Origin: Conoideocrella luteorostrata
Taxonomy: Eukaryota; Ascomycota; Sordariomycetes; Hypocreales; Clavicipitaceae
Direction of reading: 5' to 3'
Assembly (NCBI GenBank): GCA_032433595.1
Contig: JASWJB010000054.1
Location: 62,001-126,000 of the forward strand
DNA length: 64,000 nt
The notes below the pieces were generated by a model, which did no database searches, was not told the DNA's origin, and saw nothing but the letters and a program-made list of their open reading frames with translations. The position numbers were made by a program, and so were the translations under genes. Shown in pieces: positions 1 to 13,467 of this stretch (within the stretch, counting starts at the first letter, position 1; each line of letters opens with the position of its first letter).

Positions 1-3000
1 TGCAGACCAGTCGAAGACGCAGGCAGTTTTTATCGAGATTGGGCCACACGCTGCTCTCCAGAATCCCATCAAGCAGACGCTATCTCAGTTCTACAGTCAC
101 GCCAATGCCAAACACGATTTCTTTACTTATGCTCCGGTCATGGTTCGTGGAACCGCAGCAGACGAGACGCTTCTCCAACTGGCTGGAAATCTTTTCTCAC
201 TGGGAGCGCCGGTCAATCTGGCAGCCATTAACCAGACCAGCAAAGCCAACGCCCTTGTGGTGACTGACTTGCCCGCCTATTCGTGGGATAAGTCGAAGCG
301 ATACCTGAGGGAGGGCCGAGCCGTTCGAAAGAGGCTGAACCCAGGCCTTCCTTATAATCCATTTATTGGCTGGAAGAGTCCTCATTCGGAAGGTAATGAT
401 GTGAGCTTTAGACAAGTTTTCACGCTCGACGATATGCCTTGGATCCGAGACCACACGGTGTCTGGAGAAGTCATTATGCCCATGACGGGGTTCCTATCCA
501 TGGGGATAGAAGCTCTAAGGATGCTTAACCCTGAGACGCCAGAGACCGTCGTCATCTCCGAGTTTTACATGAAGCGCAGCTTGGAGATTGTTGAGGAAGA
601 ACGTGTCGATATAACCACAAAACTCCAACCACTAGTCACTGGAGCTGACAGAGTCTCATCATCAGTATGGAGGTTCGAGATTTTGTCCTGGAATAAACAG
701 GATGATTGGATCAGTCACTGTCATGGCATGATAGAGGTCCAGAAGGAGGAACTAAGTTTAGAAAGCCCGACCTTGAAAACGGCGCTTTCTCTTGTTCACA
801 GCCCGAATATGCAGGAGAGTCAGTTATTTGACTACATCTACGCCTCAGAACCACGAGAATCCACTGTCTACGGTCCTGCCTTCAAGTCAACTGTTGCCTA
901 CTGGGAGGGTTGCGGTTGAACTGTCATGAAGAGCAAGCTGCGAGAGCTCGATTTGACTCGTACTTCTTATGGCTCACCATACTCGGCCGATCCCCCGACA
1001 TTGGACGGCCTGCTTCAAGGATTTCTTCCTCTTCTAGGAGTTGAGATAGTTGGGTTAGCTCTTATGCCTACATATGTTGGTCGGCTGCGTGTATCCAACA
1101 AGATTCCCACTGGCGACGACAATCTGCGCCTCTTTATAGTCTCAAGGCCCATGAGCAATCATGCCAAGACAGATACAGTCATGATTTCAGTCGCAGCTTT
1201 TGCACAGCTTAACAACAACTCTCTTTTGCCGATTGCTGAGTGGGACTCAGTTACCTTTCGGTCTATTTCCTCACCAAAGGCTAGCGATTATGCCGTGTCC
1301 CAGCTTCCAGTGTCCTTCTCCAACGTTTTGCTGCCAGTCTTCGACTTAGTCGCTGACGCAGATTGGCACAAGTTCATTGCTCCGGCACCCGCTACTGACG
1401 ATGAGATTCATATCCGCAAGATACGTGATCGGGTAGCCCTCCAATTCATGAATAGGACCCTCGAAGAGACATCTGATATGGACTATTCAACCTTGCCGTC
1501 TCACTTCTTCAAGTTCATATCTTGGGCCAAAACCTGTGTGGATAGAGAAATGCAGGGACTCATGCAGTATCCGCTACCAGATTTAGCGGAGGTGGCCAAG
1601 TCTGATGCTGCCTGTCAGCTTACATGTGCCATTGGTGACCACCTGACCAGGATCCTTCGTAGAGAGGTTGAGCCTCTCGAGATTATGCTCCAAGACGGCC
1701 TCCTCACCCGCTACTACGAGCATGACACGCCAAGTGCTCGAGCATCTCTGAATCTAGCCAAGTGTGTCCGGGTGCTTTCAGACGTCAACCGCGAGCTTCG
1801 CATCCTGGAGGTTGGAGGTGGCACGGCCAGCGCGACTTTGCCAGTCATGGAGGCACTCTGGGGAGATGCTACGGGGTTAGCTCCGTTCAGAGACTATACC
1901 TTCACTGACATTTCAAGTGGCTTCTTTGAGAACTCTAGGGCCAAGCTCAAGTTGTGGAACCAACGTATCATCTACAAGAAGCTGGACATCACCCAATGCC
2001 CAGCTGATCAGGGCTTCACCACAGGAGACTACGATCTGATCATCGCCTCCAACGTGCTCCACGCCACACCTGATATGTCGACGACCATCACCAACGTTAG
2101 ATCGCTACTTAAGCCAAATGGAAAGCTTCTCCTTCTTGAAGCTACCTGGCACCCTCCCATGACTTTTCCATTCGCTCTCCTCCCCGACTGGTGGACGGCA
2201 ATAGACCAGTATCGTGATCATGCAGAGGGTCCTCTTCTATCAGATGACCGGTGGCATCAATTGCTTCTATCTCAGGGTTTCTCTGGTGTCGACGTCTGCA
2301 TAAAGGACTATGAAGAGCCGTCGAACCATTTAATGAGTGTTCTTTGCAGCACCAAGGTGGGTAGACCAGAGACTATTGACGCGTTGTGCAACATCACAAT
2401 ATGTGGTCCCTATCTAGACCAAGATGAGCAAGACTTTGCCCAACTGGTTGCCAGTTATGTCTCTGAAGCAACAGACTGTCCTTGCAGGATTCAGCCATTT
2501 CTAGACCTTGATCCCGAAGACGATAAGCTCTGCATTTTCATCGACTCGCCTTCCACCAGTCTCTTATCCAGTCTCTCACAAGAAACGTTCGGGATACTAC
2601 AGCAAGTTCTGCTGAACACAAAGGGACTTTTGTGGGTCATTCTGGAGAACTCTAATCCTGATTCCTTCTCTGTGGGAGGCATTTTTCAGTCCATCCGCCT
2701 CGAGACCGAGCCCAAGAACTTGATGTTGTTCAAGAATGCTCCGCGCAGTGTCGACGGTGCCTCTGCCATCGCCAAGCTCGCGCGACGTCTTCGGGATCCT
2801 GAGCTGGAAGTTATCCTGGAGCACGACTATGTCTGGGATCAGGGCATGCTGAAAGTGCCGCGCCTGCGTCAGTCTGTCATCACAAAGGAGATCTTTGGTG
2901 CTGAAACGGGCGCCTATGTCCACAAGAAGCAGAGAATATGGCAGGATAGAGCCTCATTTGAAATGACGATGGACAGAGTGGGCGCCCCCGAATCGCACTA

Positions 3001-5277
3001 TTTCCGTAGAAATGAGCAACTTAACCTACCCTTGAGTGATGATGAAGTCTTGGTCCAGGCTGACACCGTAGGTCTTAACTCACGCGATCTCGAGCTCGTC
3101 CTTGGTACCATACCATGGACATCATCGCCCGGCTTCGAGGGAACAGGCGTAGTTCTCAACCTTGGGGCCGGCGTTAGAGACCTAGAGCTTGGAGACCGCG
3201 TTTATTATACGTTGCACGGAGGTTGCATAGCCACTCATATCCGGATGCCCGCATGGCGGGTAAATAAAGTCCCGACAGGCATAGCCAATACTGATGCGGC
3301 CAGCATATCTATCGCTTATCAAGTGGCATATTTGGCTCTCCATAATACTGCCTATGTAAGACCCTCGGAGACGGTCCTCATCCACGCTGCATCCGGTGCT
3401 GTTGGTCAAGCATGCATTATCCTGGCACAGCTTGCGGGTGCTCAGATATTTGTTACAGCTAGCACCGAAGAGAAGCGGCTGTTCCTGCACGACACTTTTA
3501 GAATTCCCAAGACTCACATCTTTTCTAGCAGAAATAATTCCTTTCGAGACGGCATACTGAATGAAACGGATGGTAAAGGGGTAGATGTGGTCATTAACTC
3601 CTTGAGTGGCAGTCTCTTGCAGGACACGTGGCATTTGATGGCCGACTTGGGACGCTTCGTCGATCTTAATGCCAAAGATGCCCAAGCAAACAGCAACCTG
3701 TCAATGCGGCCGTTCGGTCGTAACGTATCCTTTAGCTGCGTTGATCTCCACGCATATACTGAAAAACGATCGGACGAAGCGCAGCAAATAGTTGCCAAGC
3801 TCCATCGCATGCTGGAGCAAGGGCGGATCAAGCCCGTTCGTCCAGTAGCCACGATGCCAGTCTCCCAACTCTCGCACGCTTTACGTAAGATCCAGACCGG
3901 AGAGCACATTGGCAAGATCGTCATCAGCATGGACCAGGATGAGAAGGTACTAGCCGAGTGCCACACAAAGCTAGAGTTGAAGCAAGGGACTCTGCTCCGC
4001 CCTGATGCGACTTATATCATCACAGGGGGCACTGGTGGCATCGGTCTTTCTTTGGTACCATGGATGGTCGAGCAAGGGGCCAAAAACATCGTCCTACTGG
4101 GCCGCAGTGGCGACTCCAGACCCGAGGTGCAGAGGTTGATACGGCATTACATAGGCACAGATGCCCAGATCAGGGCTATTCCCTGCAATGTTGGATCCCA
4201 GGAGCAGCTCAAGAGGGCTTTTGGGCTGATTCAAGACCTACCACCTGTAAAAGGCGTAATCCATGGTGCTCTTTTTCTTCGTGTGAGTTGACTTTAACAC
4301 CGGTGGTTTATTATTATTATAGCTGAATTAGGGTTTCTGGTTCGAGTTCTGACAATTATACATCTAGGATGCCCTGTTTATCAACGCCACGTATGATGAC
4401 TGGCAGAACATCCGCAGACCACGGGTGCAGGCCGCCTGGTACCTGGACGAGATGTTGCCAAATCTCGACTTTTTCATCTTGCTATCGTCGCTTCTCGGGA
4501 CTTGTGGCAACGTGGGACAAGCCATTTATGCTGGTACATCTGTAAGTGTTAGCTCTATGTTTTTCTTCCATTTTTTGACTATCTTTATTGTTCTCCCAGC
4601 TTACAACTTCATCTTAGTCTTTCTATGACGCATTTGTCGATTATCGCCACTCTAAAGCCCGTCCAGCCACGTCCATCGCCTTGCCTATCGTCTTGGACGT
4701 AGGCTTTGTAGCAGATCGTGACCTAACAGATAAGCTAAAGGAGTCCTTGGGAGCTTGCCTATCACCGGCTCATCTCCGGTTGCTGCTTCAGGGCGCCATG
4801 ATGGGCGCGTCGTCGGGTCTTAGCTTTTCAGGCAAGTCTATAGCTTTCCAACCGCAAGCGGGAGTTAGTACAGACACTTCGGCATGGCAGTGCTTCAATG
4901 CAAGGGATATACACCGCCTTCTCCGGACCCTGCGTAATAGCGATTCAGATACAAACAGCGGCAGCAAAAACCACAGTAACTCCCAAGGCACCCGTCGGTC
5001 GAGGGAGCTCGGAGACCCTCACAGCCAGGATTATTCAGACAATCTGCTCAGCGGTCTCATAGAAAAGGTCTCGTCGATAACCATGATGGATCTGGACGAA
5101 GTCGAGGCGGACGTGCCTCTGACCAAATACAGCCTCGACTCGCTTGTGTCTGTCGAGCTGCGCAACTGGATTAGCAGGCAGACAGGCGTAGATTTGCCGT
5201 TGGCCAAGCTTGTAAGGTTGGCGAATCTAAGGACCGTGGCTACCATAATTGCAGAGGATGTGAAGAAGTTAGCTTAA
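1..5277 (+). CDS. Highly reducing polyketide synthase, 3' part (AT end-DH-MT-ER-KR-ACP), with one in-frame TGA
   Basis: Open at the left edge; reading frame starts at base 2. Visible order: end of AT (VFIEIGPHAAL), DH (RDHTVSG with the catalytic His near residue 151; Asp in TLDGLLQ), C-methyltransferase (EVGGGTASATLP near residue 602), ER (HAASGAVGQA near 1127), KR (ITGGTGGIG near 1341; Tyr kept in QAIYAG) and ACP (LDSL phosphopantetheine Ser near the end). Introns 4283-4367 and 4542-4617 rejoin the KR exactly at family-conserved positions (exons 2-4282, 4368-4541, 4618-5277). There is no thioesterase, as usual for HR-PKS. Oddity: TGA at 917-919 splits the DH while both sides stay in the same frame and no plausible intron removes it, so the gene is either a recent pseudogene or carries a sequence error. 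Family assignment is very secure; functionality is not. Confidence 0.9.
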
Positions 5278-5323
5278 TGGTGTAATGCAGAGAATTCGTC
5301 CTAGAGGTCAAAAGACGGCCTAA

Positions 5324-5349
5324 TACTACTACTACTACTACTACTACTA
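5324..5349. repeat. (TAC)n microsatellite
   Basis: Eight to nine perfect TAC units just after the PKS stop codon. Confidence 0.9.
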
Positions 5350-5378
5350 TTTCACAAATGCGCTAACGAATATTTTTT

Positions 5379-5473
5379 CAACGAACTCTAAAAAATGTAT
5401 GGCCCCACAAAACCACATGGGGTAGATTTCGTTGAGTTATCGAGTAGAGTTCGTTGAGCGAGATTTCACTGTA
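5379..5473. mobile_element. Pogo/Fot1-like terminal inverted repeat fragment
   Basis: CAACGAACTCT at 5379-5389 is perfectly inverted at 5446-5456, and an inner CCCCA/TGGGG pair forms a hairpin. Read on the minus strand, the outer end begins with CAGTGAAATCTCGC next to a TA dinucleotide (5472-5473), which resembles pogo-type ends that insert at TA. The left outer end is missing. The family call is tentative. Confidence 0.35.
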
Positions 5474-7461
5474 TACAGCGCTAATTAATATTAGTAGAAT
5501 AGTAAGGTTATAGAGACTGTAAAATCTAAATGAGAGAGCTTCTAGAATTTATTTAGATTTACTATTTATTTATAAAGTATTACACTATACAATATCGTAC
5601 ATACTGCTATGAACGACTGCCTAAGACAGGGAAATCGTTACTTAAAGAAACGCCAAATTGAGGAAGAGACGACGACGGTTATCATCTAGCTGTCCACAGC
5701 GCTGGCATAGGCTCTGTCAGAGGAACCGACCAGTGGCACTTCCGGATAGTGGAGAACTGAGTAGCTGCGAAAATGAGGTAATGGCAGGGCTTTGCGCCTT
5801 GTGGATTTATCGAGCACTTCCCAACCTGCTGTAATCTAACCGGTTAGGTCTCCTGGCATAACTGCACATGCGTTAGACAGACCGAGCTACATATTGCATG
5901 CTAAGTCGTCGTATGTCTTCAACCGTAATAAATTTGATCAACCTGGGACAGCAATGCAACAATGGCTGTATAAGAATTCTGAAAGGTGATCTCTATTGGA
6001 GTATGTGCACGAGTAAAACAAAGCAAAGCAACCAGAAAAGTATTCAATCGCGAACTGTCTTGGTGAAGAATCTAGACCCTGTTACTTCTCTTGCCCCTTA
6101 ATTTTCAAGATCGTAATTAACTCCATAAAGCCTACCTTCTAACTCATCTGTGATGTTTGTTCATCCTGCTCAAGAGATTTATCCTTACTCCTCTCCATGG
6201 TTCTATTTCGAGTAACAGGCTGCTCCGGCCATGGATAGATCTCTGCGCTGATATGTGGCATTTGCAAACGCGAAGCGTCAACACCGGCAGGCAACAGGAA
6301 AAAACGACTGAACGCATACTGCTGATTAAGCCCCGAGAGCTCTTCGAACCTAAATTTACTTACCTGTAGCCCACACGTCGGTGGGCTCTATGTTAACAGC
6401 CTTGGCAAGATGAATTTTAGATTGCAAATTCTTGCCTCTAGTTCACGCTGGCACGTGTTAATGTAGTCGAGGAAGTCGCCGATATACTGATGACCGATTC
6501 CATGCTAACTACACCTATTTGCAGGGACACTAGAGACGCGCACCAAGCACAAACTTTTTTCTAGTTATATTTCATAGTAGAAAGACAAGGACGCTAGTGC
6601 TATAATGCTGTACCGCTTTAAATAAGGCCTTATCTTCTCGATAGAAATAACCCCTGGACGATTGCGCATCTTTAGGGCCTTTTTTTCTACGAAAAGCTCT
6701 TTTTTGAACACTTTCACAATGTTATTAGGTCGTTCCCTATCTTCTCTCTCTTTCTTCTGCTGAAAGAATTTAAAAATCACTTATGCCACATCAAATCGAC
6801 GCTTAACCGGTGCTCTAATAGACAAGCGAAGGCTCTTACTCTCGAACCTATCGCAGAAGTGCAGCTGCCGTGTGTGCCTTGGAAGTCGATCCCACGTAGT
6901 AGAGCGTCTCTGGTGTTGCGGCTGTGTCTGGGAAAGAAGCGAAGCCAAACCCCTTCCGAGAAGCCTTGGTGAGCTTGCCAGTTCAAATTCGCAATCGGAT
7001 AAGGCATGGCATACATAGCTTTGTGAAGACGTCATTGCCGTCAATTACTGCAATGGACAAGCCTGGGACTTTCCAATCCCTGAGAACCTTCTCGATAAAG
7101 TTCCCAAGCTCTACCGTGAAGGGGTAATTTGATTTGGTGCCGCTAATTGTTGCTTTTGCTGCGCCTAGGGGTATCTTAGCATTTTAACTGTTCCCAGCCG
7201 TTCGGAGAGCCACGACAACAGCTGAGCCTTGATGTTCAATGTAGAAGCTGTATGACGCATTGTTATACAATGCAATATAACCATCCCCATCCGGCCAACA
7301 GGGTGACAAACAAGGATAGCAGCGATAGGAGTGAAACCAAGCCCAGCATGTGAGAATATTGTGGAGCGGTCGGCACGGGATCAAGTGCGGCATTTAATAT
7401 CCCCCGACTCGCAACATCCCCCCTCAGAAAGTTTCACGGTTGTTCATCACAGAAATGAACA

Positions 7462-9167
7462 ATGGCCGACCGCACCATCGAAGCCAGCATAACGAACGCC
7501 AACACATCGCAGGTCGGGTTAACAACGCCGCAGCGTCGCAGACGTTGGGCTCCCAAAGTTAAAACGGGCTGCGTAACTTGTCGGTTTGTGCTGTCATCTC
7601 CATGTCGTCCTTGGCAAAACACAGCCAACAATCTTCTACCAACAGGGCCCGTCATCTTAAATGCGATGAAAACAAACCATATTGTAGGCGTTGCACATCA
7701 ACGGGTCGAAATTGCTCTGGTTACGGACCAGGATCGGTACCAGAACCGACGTCCACCGTCCATGCATCATCATCAAAATCAGTGGTTCGACAGCCCACAG
7801 ATTATGCGTCGCCACTTTATGCAAACTCAACAGCAGAGGAGAAATACTTGTTCCACACCTTCCGTATTGAGGCTAATCGTCAGGACGCGAGTTCACCTGA
7901 TGAATTTTTTTCATCCACTGACATCTCGCTGGCCTGCCACATACATCCTGCCATTTGGCACTCTGCTTTAGCCATAGCCGCAATGCGGGTCAAGGAACGA
8001 ACGCAACGAAGCTCATATAACTCTCAGTATTATAACCAGGTTGCCCTGTATCAGTACAATAAAGCAATTGCACAGCTTATACAGGGCACACAAAATTTAA
8101 GTTCAAGTTTTTTGGGTCAATCAATTATACTACTTGCCACTTTGCTTCTTTTTGGAGTTGCTAGTCTACGTGGGGACCTAAATGAGTCAAAGATGTTTGC
8201 TCATCACGCTCTTCATTTATTTTGGAAATGGAATTTCCAAAATTATGCAGCAACACAATACATATCTTATGACAGCCAAGTTATTTCCATTCCAACTCTT
8301 ATTGCTCCACTCTTTGAAATTTTCTTTCAATATTCCTGGACTGCTCCAACTTCACTTTCGCAATTAAGGGGCGTCACTAAAATGCCTATCTTACACACCC
8401 GGTTTGTTTCCATGACAGCTGCATTCTCCGAGTTCCGTAGCCTAAAGATAGAGCTATTTGAGTTACGACTAAAGAGAGAGACTCAACTATCGCTACGGCA
8501 TAATAGGCGCCAAACATGGCTCCATCACTTATCTATTTGGAAGGATAAGTTTCAGCAATTTCGACAGGAAAGCAGGTATAATCAATCGCAATTTACGGCA
8601 TTACACATGTCGCTAATTAGCTTGAAAATATTCAGTCAAGTAGGCACGAATAAAAATGACGGCCACTCTAGGGATACCTTATCCTGGGATGCTTTATGCT
8701 GGGACAGCTTTACACCTCAGTATGAGCGGATCATTAGGCTCGCGGAGGAAGAAGCTGCGCAAGCAGCGCATGCGCACCCTATATTTGGGTTCTCTTTCAG
8801 CCCGTCCATTATGAGGAACGTATATACCGTCGTTTCGTTTTGCCGAAATCATGGAATACGCAGTAGGGCCTTGAGATTACTCAAGGGGTATAATCAGAGA
8901 CACGGGATGCTTGACAGTAGACTAATCACTTTGCAAGCAGAGACCAAGATTTATCTAGAGGAACAAGGGCGAAACCATTTTCAATTACCCATTGAACTGG
9001 GAAGATGCCAATGTATTCCGGAAGAATACATATGTGAGTTCCATCGATTGTTTGACTATGGTGTTGAATTCCTTGAAAATGGGATGGCAAGGCTGTCTTT
9101 CAAATCGCTTGGTAGCGCTACGCAGCCACCAAATATGCGATCAGTAACAGTCCAATGGAGGGAGTAG
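7462..9167 (+). CDS. Zn2Cys6 fungal transcription factor
   Basis: Two exons (7462-7583, 7646-9167) give about 547 residues. The 62-bp intron falls inside the zinc cluster, and splicing restores the six-cysteine array: KTGCVTCR then ARHLKCDENKPYC, CTSTGRNCSGYG. Basic residues (RRRRWAPKVK) precede it. The rest, with HPAIWHSALAIAAM, fits the fungal-specific transcription factor domain 2 / DUF3468 type seen in regulators of secondary metabolism and lipid uptake. It sits between the HR-PKS and the 2OG oxygenase, so a role as local pathway regulator is plausible but inferred. The reading frame is intact, unlike several neighbours. Confidence 0.85.
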
Positions 9168-11511
9168 ACGACCAGGGATAAGACCACTTCTGCAGACAAT
9201 TATTGAAGTCACAGTGAGCAAAATTGTTTTATTCTCCTAAGAGTGCTTGATGCTGGAAAAGCTCTCAAACGCGTGTGCTAAAGTATTTGAGTAGCACTAT
9301 TAATTTGCGGCGAATCTGTCAATACTAAATGCACGCGTTGATGGCGAGCCACAGCTGTACCCGAGCATAAACCTGGACTGTCCTATTACACGTTAGCGCC
9401 GCCGTGCGCGAGAGAAGAAGAAAGAGACATGATAAAGAAATCTTCTAGTTGTGGTTGGAATAGATCCTCTAGGGTGACGGGATTGAATTCACGTGAGCTG
9501 TGGCCTTGACTAATTTAGTCAGAAGAAACGTTATAGCTATAAATAGTACGATTATGCTCTTTCCAGAACACATAAGAAGGCAGTTAAGAATTTAAGAAGT
9601 CCCCTCCGGAAGATTTATTGAGTGTGTTTAGTGCGTTATATTCATGCTTAGTATATTCATTTAAAGTGTGCAGCAACTCGAGAACCGACGAGCAAGCTGC
9701 TATACCGTTTGATCTCGGCAAGAGAAAGGTCCCTACGAACTACTGAAGGTCTCTGCGAGAACCTTCCACGAAGTGTACGGAGCGTTGCTGGTTGTGTGTC
9801 AGACTCCAGCATACGTGAGTTTTGGGTGGGCATTTGGGTCGACAAAATATATTTTTAATATTACTTGAATTATTTAATACTTTGAGTTAAAAAAAAAATT
9901 AATAATTAATTTGCTAGAATCCTGCCGTCAAGCACAAAAGATAGCACGGAGCGGTTCATGTGGTCACCTTTCGGTCACGATATTTATACGGCGATATCGA
10001 GCCGTCCACCTTGACTTGTTTTCCTCTTCTTAGAGAGACATTCAGAGATAACACAATATATTGCATTTTGACCGCACGAGGTATCGATACCCCTGCACAA
10101 CACCCTGTGCAACCCACATAAATAAAAAGTATTTTGTGCGTGAATTTGAGCACCCCCAGGGTAGCTGCGTAGGGAAAGGATTTTTTTTGACAAGGAAGAT
10201 TTTAGTCAGCCTTGAACAGTGAACTTCTAGTTAGCGTAGCTTCCCTCAGAATGAATAGAAACTATGCCTTCTTCGTGAAGCAAATTAACACTTTGAGATT
10301 TTAACTTTATCTTTGAGTACCGTTATTACATGATACTGACTGTTGGAGTACATGAATCATCTGATCATGTGCAATAGAACAAGAATACAAGTTCAATTGA
10401 GAAGAAAGCCGACGCCTTATAATTCTGAATTGTAGCCCTGACCTACGATTCCGACCGCGCTTACACGATTGAACCGCACCATGCGATCTTGTCGATTTGA
10501 ATACATGAACTATTTGATCGATTGATACTAAATAGTACACTGGGCTTTCTGGGTGTTCGGTGTGTTCTTTTCTTTCTGACAAAGTATAAACTAAAAATGT
10601 TTAGAGAATTAAGCAAAGAAGAAATTTTATACATATTATTATTATTATTATTAAAACTATTAAAGTCTTTAATATGTTAGTTACTTTAACCTTTTTATTG
10701 CAAAATTATTATAGCCAGATTTATCCAAATCAAGCCCTCGAACATTGTTTCCTCCTTCTTCGAATTTGCAGTAACATTTCCAGCGTTAGGGTTGGGATAA
10801 GGTAATATCTAACTAGCGGTGCAGCGGCGCAGGTTCTTTTGCTAAAGCACGGCTAGGGGAAAACTAAACCGTTTAGGGTTTAGTTAACTTCCAGTTAGTG
10901 TTGACAATCTGACACGCAGCCGAAATCACGCCACACATGCACGCCGAATCCTTGTGTTTTTGCTCGCCGTTTGGAAACGAATCCACACACCAATATACCT
11001 CAAGGTACTCCGTCTGTACGGACCACTAACGCTCTGGGTGGTTGGCTGCGTAGTTATACCCTATTGTTAATCTCTGTGTTAGTATTTTATGATAGCCCGA
11101 CGCCCAGGGAGTCGCGATACATAATAGTGGCACAACTAACTTGGCTGTGCAGCGCCATCGCCGAAACTCTCCATTCTGCGTCTGTCCGCACCTTCATGTG
11201 TGTCCGCTTGCTGGCCATTCCTCCCCCTTCCGCATGACATCAACAGGCATGTTGGCTCTCAATTCCACCAGCCCCGAACCTCTCCCCTCGGAACAGGTGG
11301 GCTTCATCCCTACCCCTCTTTTAAGTGGCGAGGCTCTGTTGGTTGGTGGCGGTTCTAACTTCTCTCCACATCTGTCATCCTTCCGCCTTTCTTTCTCTGC
11401 CCATCCTACGCATATATGATCAGGTTCCCCCCTAATTACGACTAATTTTACTCCAAAATCTTTTCCTGAACAGAAAAAGCTGTATCTTGTTCGCTACCTA
11501 AAATCGATATA
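9168..11511. other. Intergenic with solo LTR and ATT microsatellite
   Basis: No gene seen. Contains a solo LTR (9912-10118), an ATT run at about 10635-10653, and the upstream region of the oxygenase gene, which is CT-rich from about 11200. Confidence 0.6.
9912..10118 (+). mobile_element. Solo LTR of the Copia family
   Basis: About 207 bp starting TG and ending CA, clearly the same sequence as the LTRs at 16572, 30216 and 50334 (shared CGATATTTATACGGCGA core and the terminal CCTGTGCAACCCACA). Flanks TAATT and TAAAT are a one-mismatch 5-bp target duplication, suggesting an older insertion than the others. Confidence 0.8.
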
Positions 11512-12616
11512 ATGGCTTCTCAAAAGCAATTTGATGCCGTCCCACCTTTCCCTGATAATTTACAGACAGTGGAATTAAGCACCATCCCGCTGGCTGGTCT
11601 TATCTCAGGCGACACCAAAGTTGCAGAGCAGCTCTTTGCCGCTTGCCAGGACCTTGGCTTCTTCTTATTAGATTTGCGCGGGGATCACCTGGGAGAGGAG
11701 ATTATTAATGAAATCGATCAGCTACTTAATCTATCTATGGAGGCATTAAATTTGCCTGAAGAGGTTAAGAAAAGATTCCCTGTAACTCCAGGGAAAAGCA
11801 TCCTGGGGTAAGTATAACTGTATTTACCTGCCTATTCTTTCGCTTGAGGCACTCTTATTAATACATTATAGTTTTAAGCCCCGCGGTAGCAGTGTGACGG
11901 AGACGCGCCAGCAGGATCGCTATGAAATGCTAAATATTGCTCAAGACGGGTTAATGGGTGTCACAGATCTTCAGCCGCTCCCCGACATTCTGTTAGACAA
12001 ACGCAGACTACTTACTTCGTACATGAAGCATGGCCATGTTATTATTACTGCAATCTGTCGGACCCTCAGTGATCAGCTTAAAATACCAACGGAGACTTTT
12101 GCTGATTTGCATCCCGCAAACAAATCCTCCGGGACAACCATCCGCATGATTAAAGCATTCGCTTGTACTAAGGCTGAGGAGAGACGTACAAGCATGATTC
12201 ATCATACAGACTTCGGCACTATTACTCTCCTTGCAAACGTTATTGGTGGACTGCAGGTTTTACCTGCCGGTGAATTATTGGATGAAAATGCCTGGAGGTG
12301 GGTTCGCCCACAGCCTGGCCTGCTGATTGTAAATCTCGGAGACGTCTTTGTGCAATGGACTGGGAGAATTCTACGCAGCAACGTTCACCGCATTCGATAT
12401 GCACCAGGGGAGCAGCAAAATCTCGACCGTTATAGTCTTGCAATTGTGGGAAGACCCATGTCCAGCGCAACCATGAAGAGAATTCATAACCTTGGTGTGC
12501 CGAGTGAAGAGGAAACTGACAAGACTGTTCTGGAGTATGAGTGGTACAAGATGGGTCTAGTCAAGCAGGGCAAGTGGGAGATGAAAACTAGGGGTGGTCG
12601 AGTGATTTCGGCATAA
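11512..12616 (+). CDS. 2-oxoglutarate/Fe(II)-dependent dioxygenase
   Basis: Exons 11512-11807 and 11872-12616 (64-bp intron, GTAAGT donor) encode 346 residues. The N-terminal half is a DIOX_N domain (CQDLGFFLLDL). The C-terminal half has the iron ligands HTD (in IHHTDFGTITLL) and the distal His (SNVHRIRY), followed by the 2-oxoglutarate-binding Arg in DRYSLAIV. Members of this isopenicillin-N-synthase-like family hydroxylate, desaturate or cyclise small molecules in the cytosol, often in fungal metabolite clusters. The substrate cannot be read from the sequence. It lies with the PKS, the regulator and two oxidative/methylating pseudogenes, so a tailoring role is likely but inferred. Confidence 0.88.
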
Positions 12617-13467
12617 AATATTGGGTCGCTATTCGGAAAGCCCTTTAAGAATCGACTTGCCCGTGGTTTTTTCCGTTTCCATTTCAATGAATAAAAGTCT
12701 ATGACTTGATATAACCATACTGGAACCTAACTTGCTATTGTAACTTTGTCCTCTTGGCCACCAAATTGCCAACATCATTTAACTTGAATTCTGGATCACG
12801 AAGACCATAAATTATGTACAAGGTCATCCACATCATTTCCCTCACTCGAAATACCGTCTCTAGCAAGCTGAGGATTCGTGACGAGGTCGCCTTTTCCGAT
12901 TATTGTTTTCAGGCATGCTAGCTCTCGCCGACTAAGAGTTATGTACAAGGTCGTCCGTGTCGCGACTTAGCAGTGCAGTATTGCTCTTGCCTAGATGGTT
13001 ATTATGAGAGTGGCCTTTCTGTGTTATATGACTATGAGCTTGAGAATCTCACCTCTGCCAACTGGAACGGTGAAGCCAAAGCTGAAAAGGATCGGAAAAA
13101 ATGGTGAAGGGCTAATCCTAGGTTAACCTCTCTTATGTCGGTGCTTTGTTGAAGATATGCGGTGAAATATATGTGATGGATTATACTGGAGGTGTGAGAG
13201 GCTGCGCCTCTCTATATGCATATGTCTGCAGTTATCCCTCCACCTTGCTTCTTACTGATTCATATACTCTGAAAAAACACCAGACAGATCCTACGGCTAA
13301 TCTGCATCAAGGTAGGCCGCCTTGACTCGATCAGCACATCCACTACCTCGGTCATGGAGGCCAATACAGTAGATAACCCTGGGTTTTGGAGGCTACACAA
13401 TATCGAGTCTATATATTGAAATAAATGTATTTCGGCATGTCTTTGACTATCAGACTACCTATTCGCA
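12617..13467. other. Intergenic, no gene seen
   Basis: No supported ORF. Two segments (near 12810 and 12945) share the words GTACAAGGTCGTCC / GTACAAGGTCATCC, a weak local duplication. Confidence 0.5.

Larger units (their letters stand above)
5278..7461. other. Intergenic, no gene seen
   Basis: AT-rich spacer of 2.2 kb with only short ORFs that resemble nothing. It holds a TAC microsatellite and a transposon terminal fragment (listed separately) and, at its right end, the upstream region of the Zn2Cys6 gene. Confidence 0.6.

Noticed and set aside
12946..12960. Repeated GTACAAGGTCGTCC-like word (also near 12813) as a regulatory repeat
   Set aside because: Only two imperfect copies in non-coding DNA; too weak to support a function.
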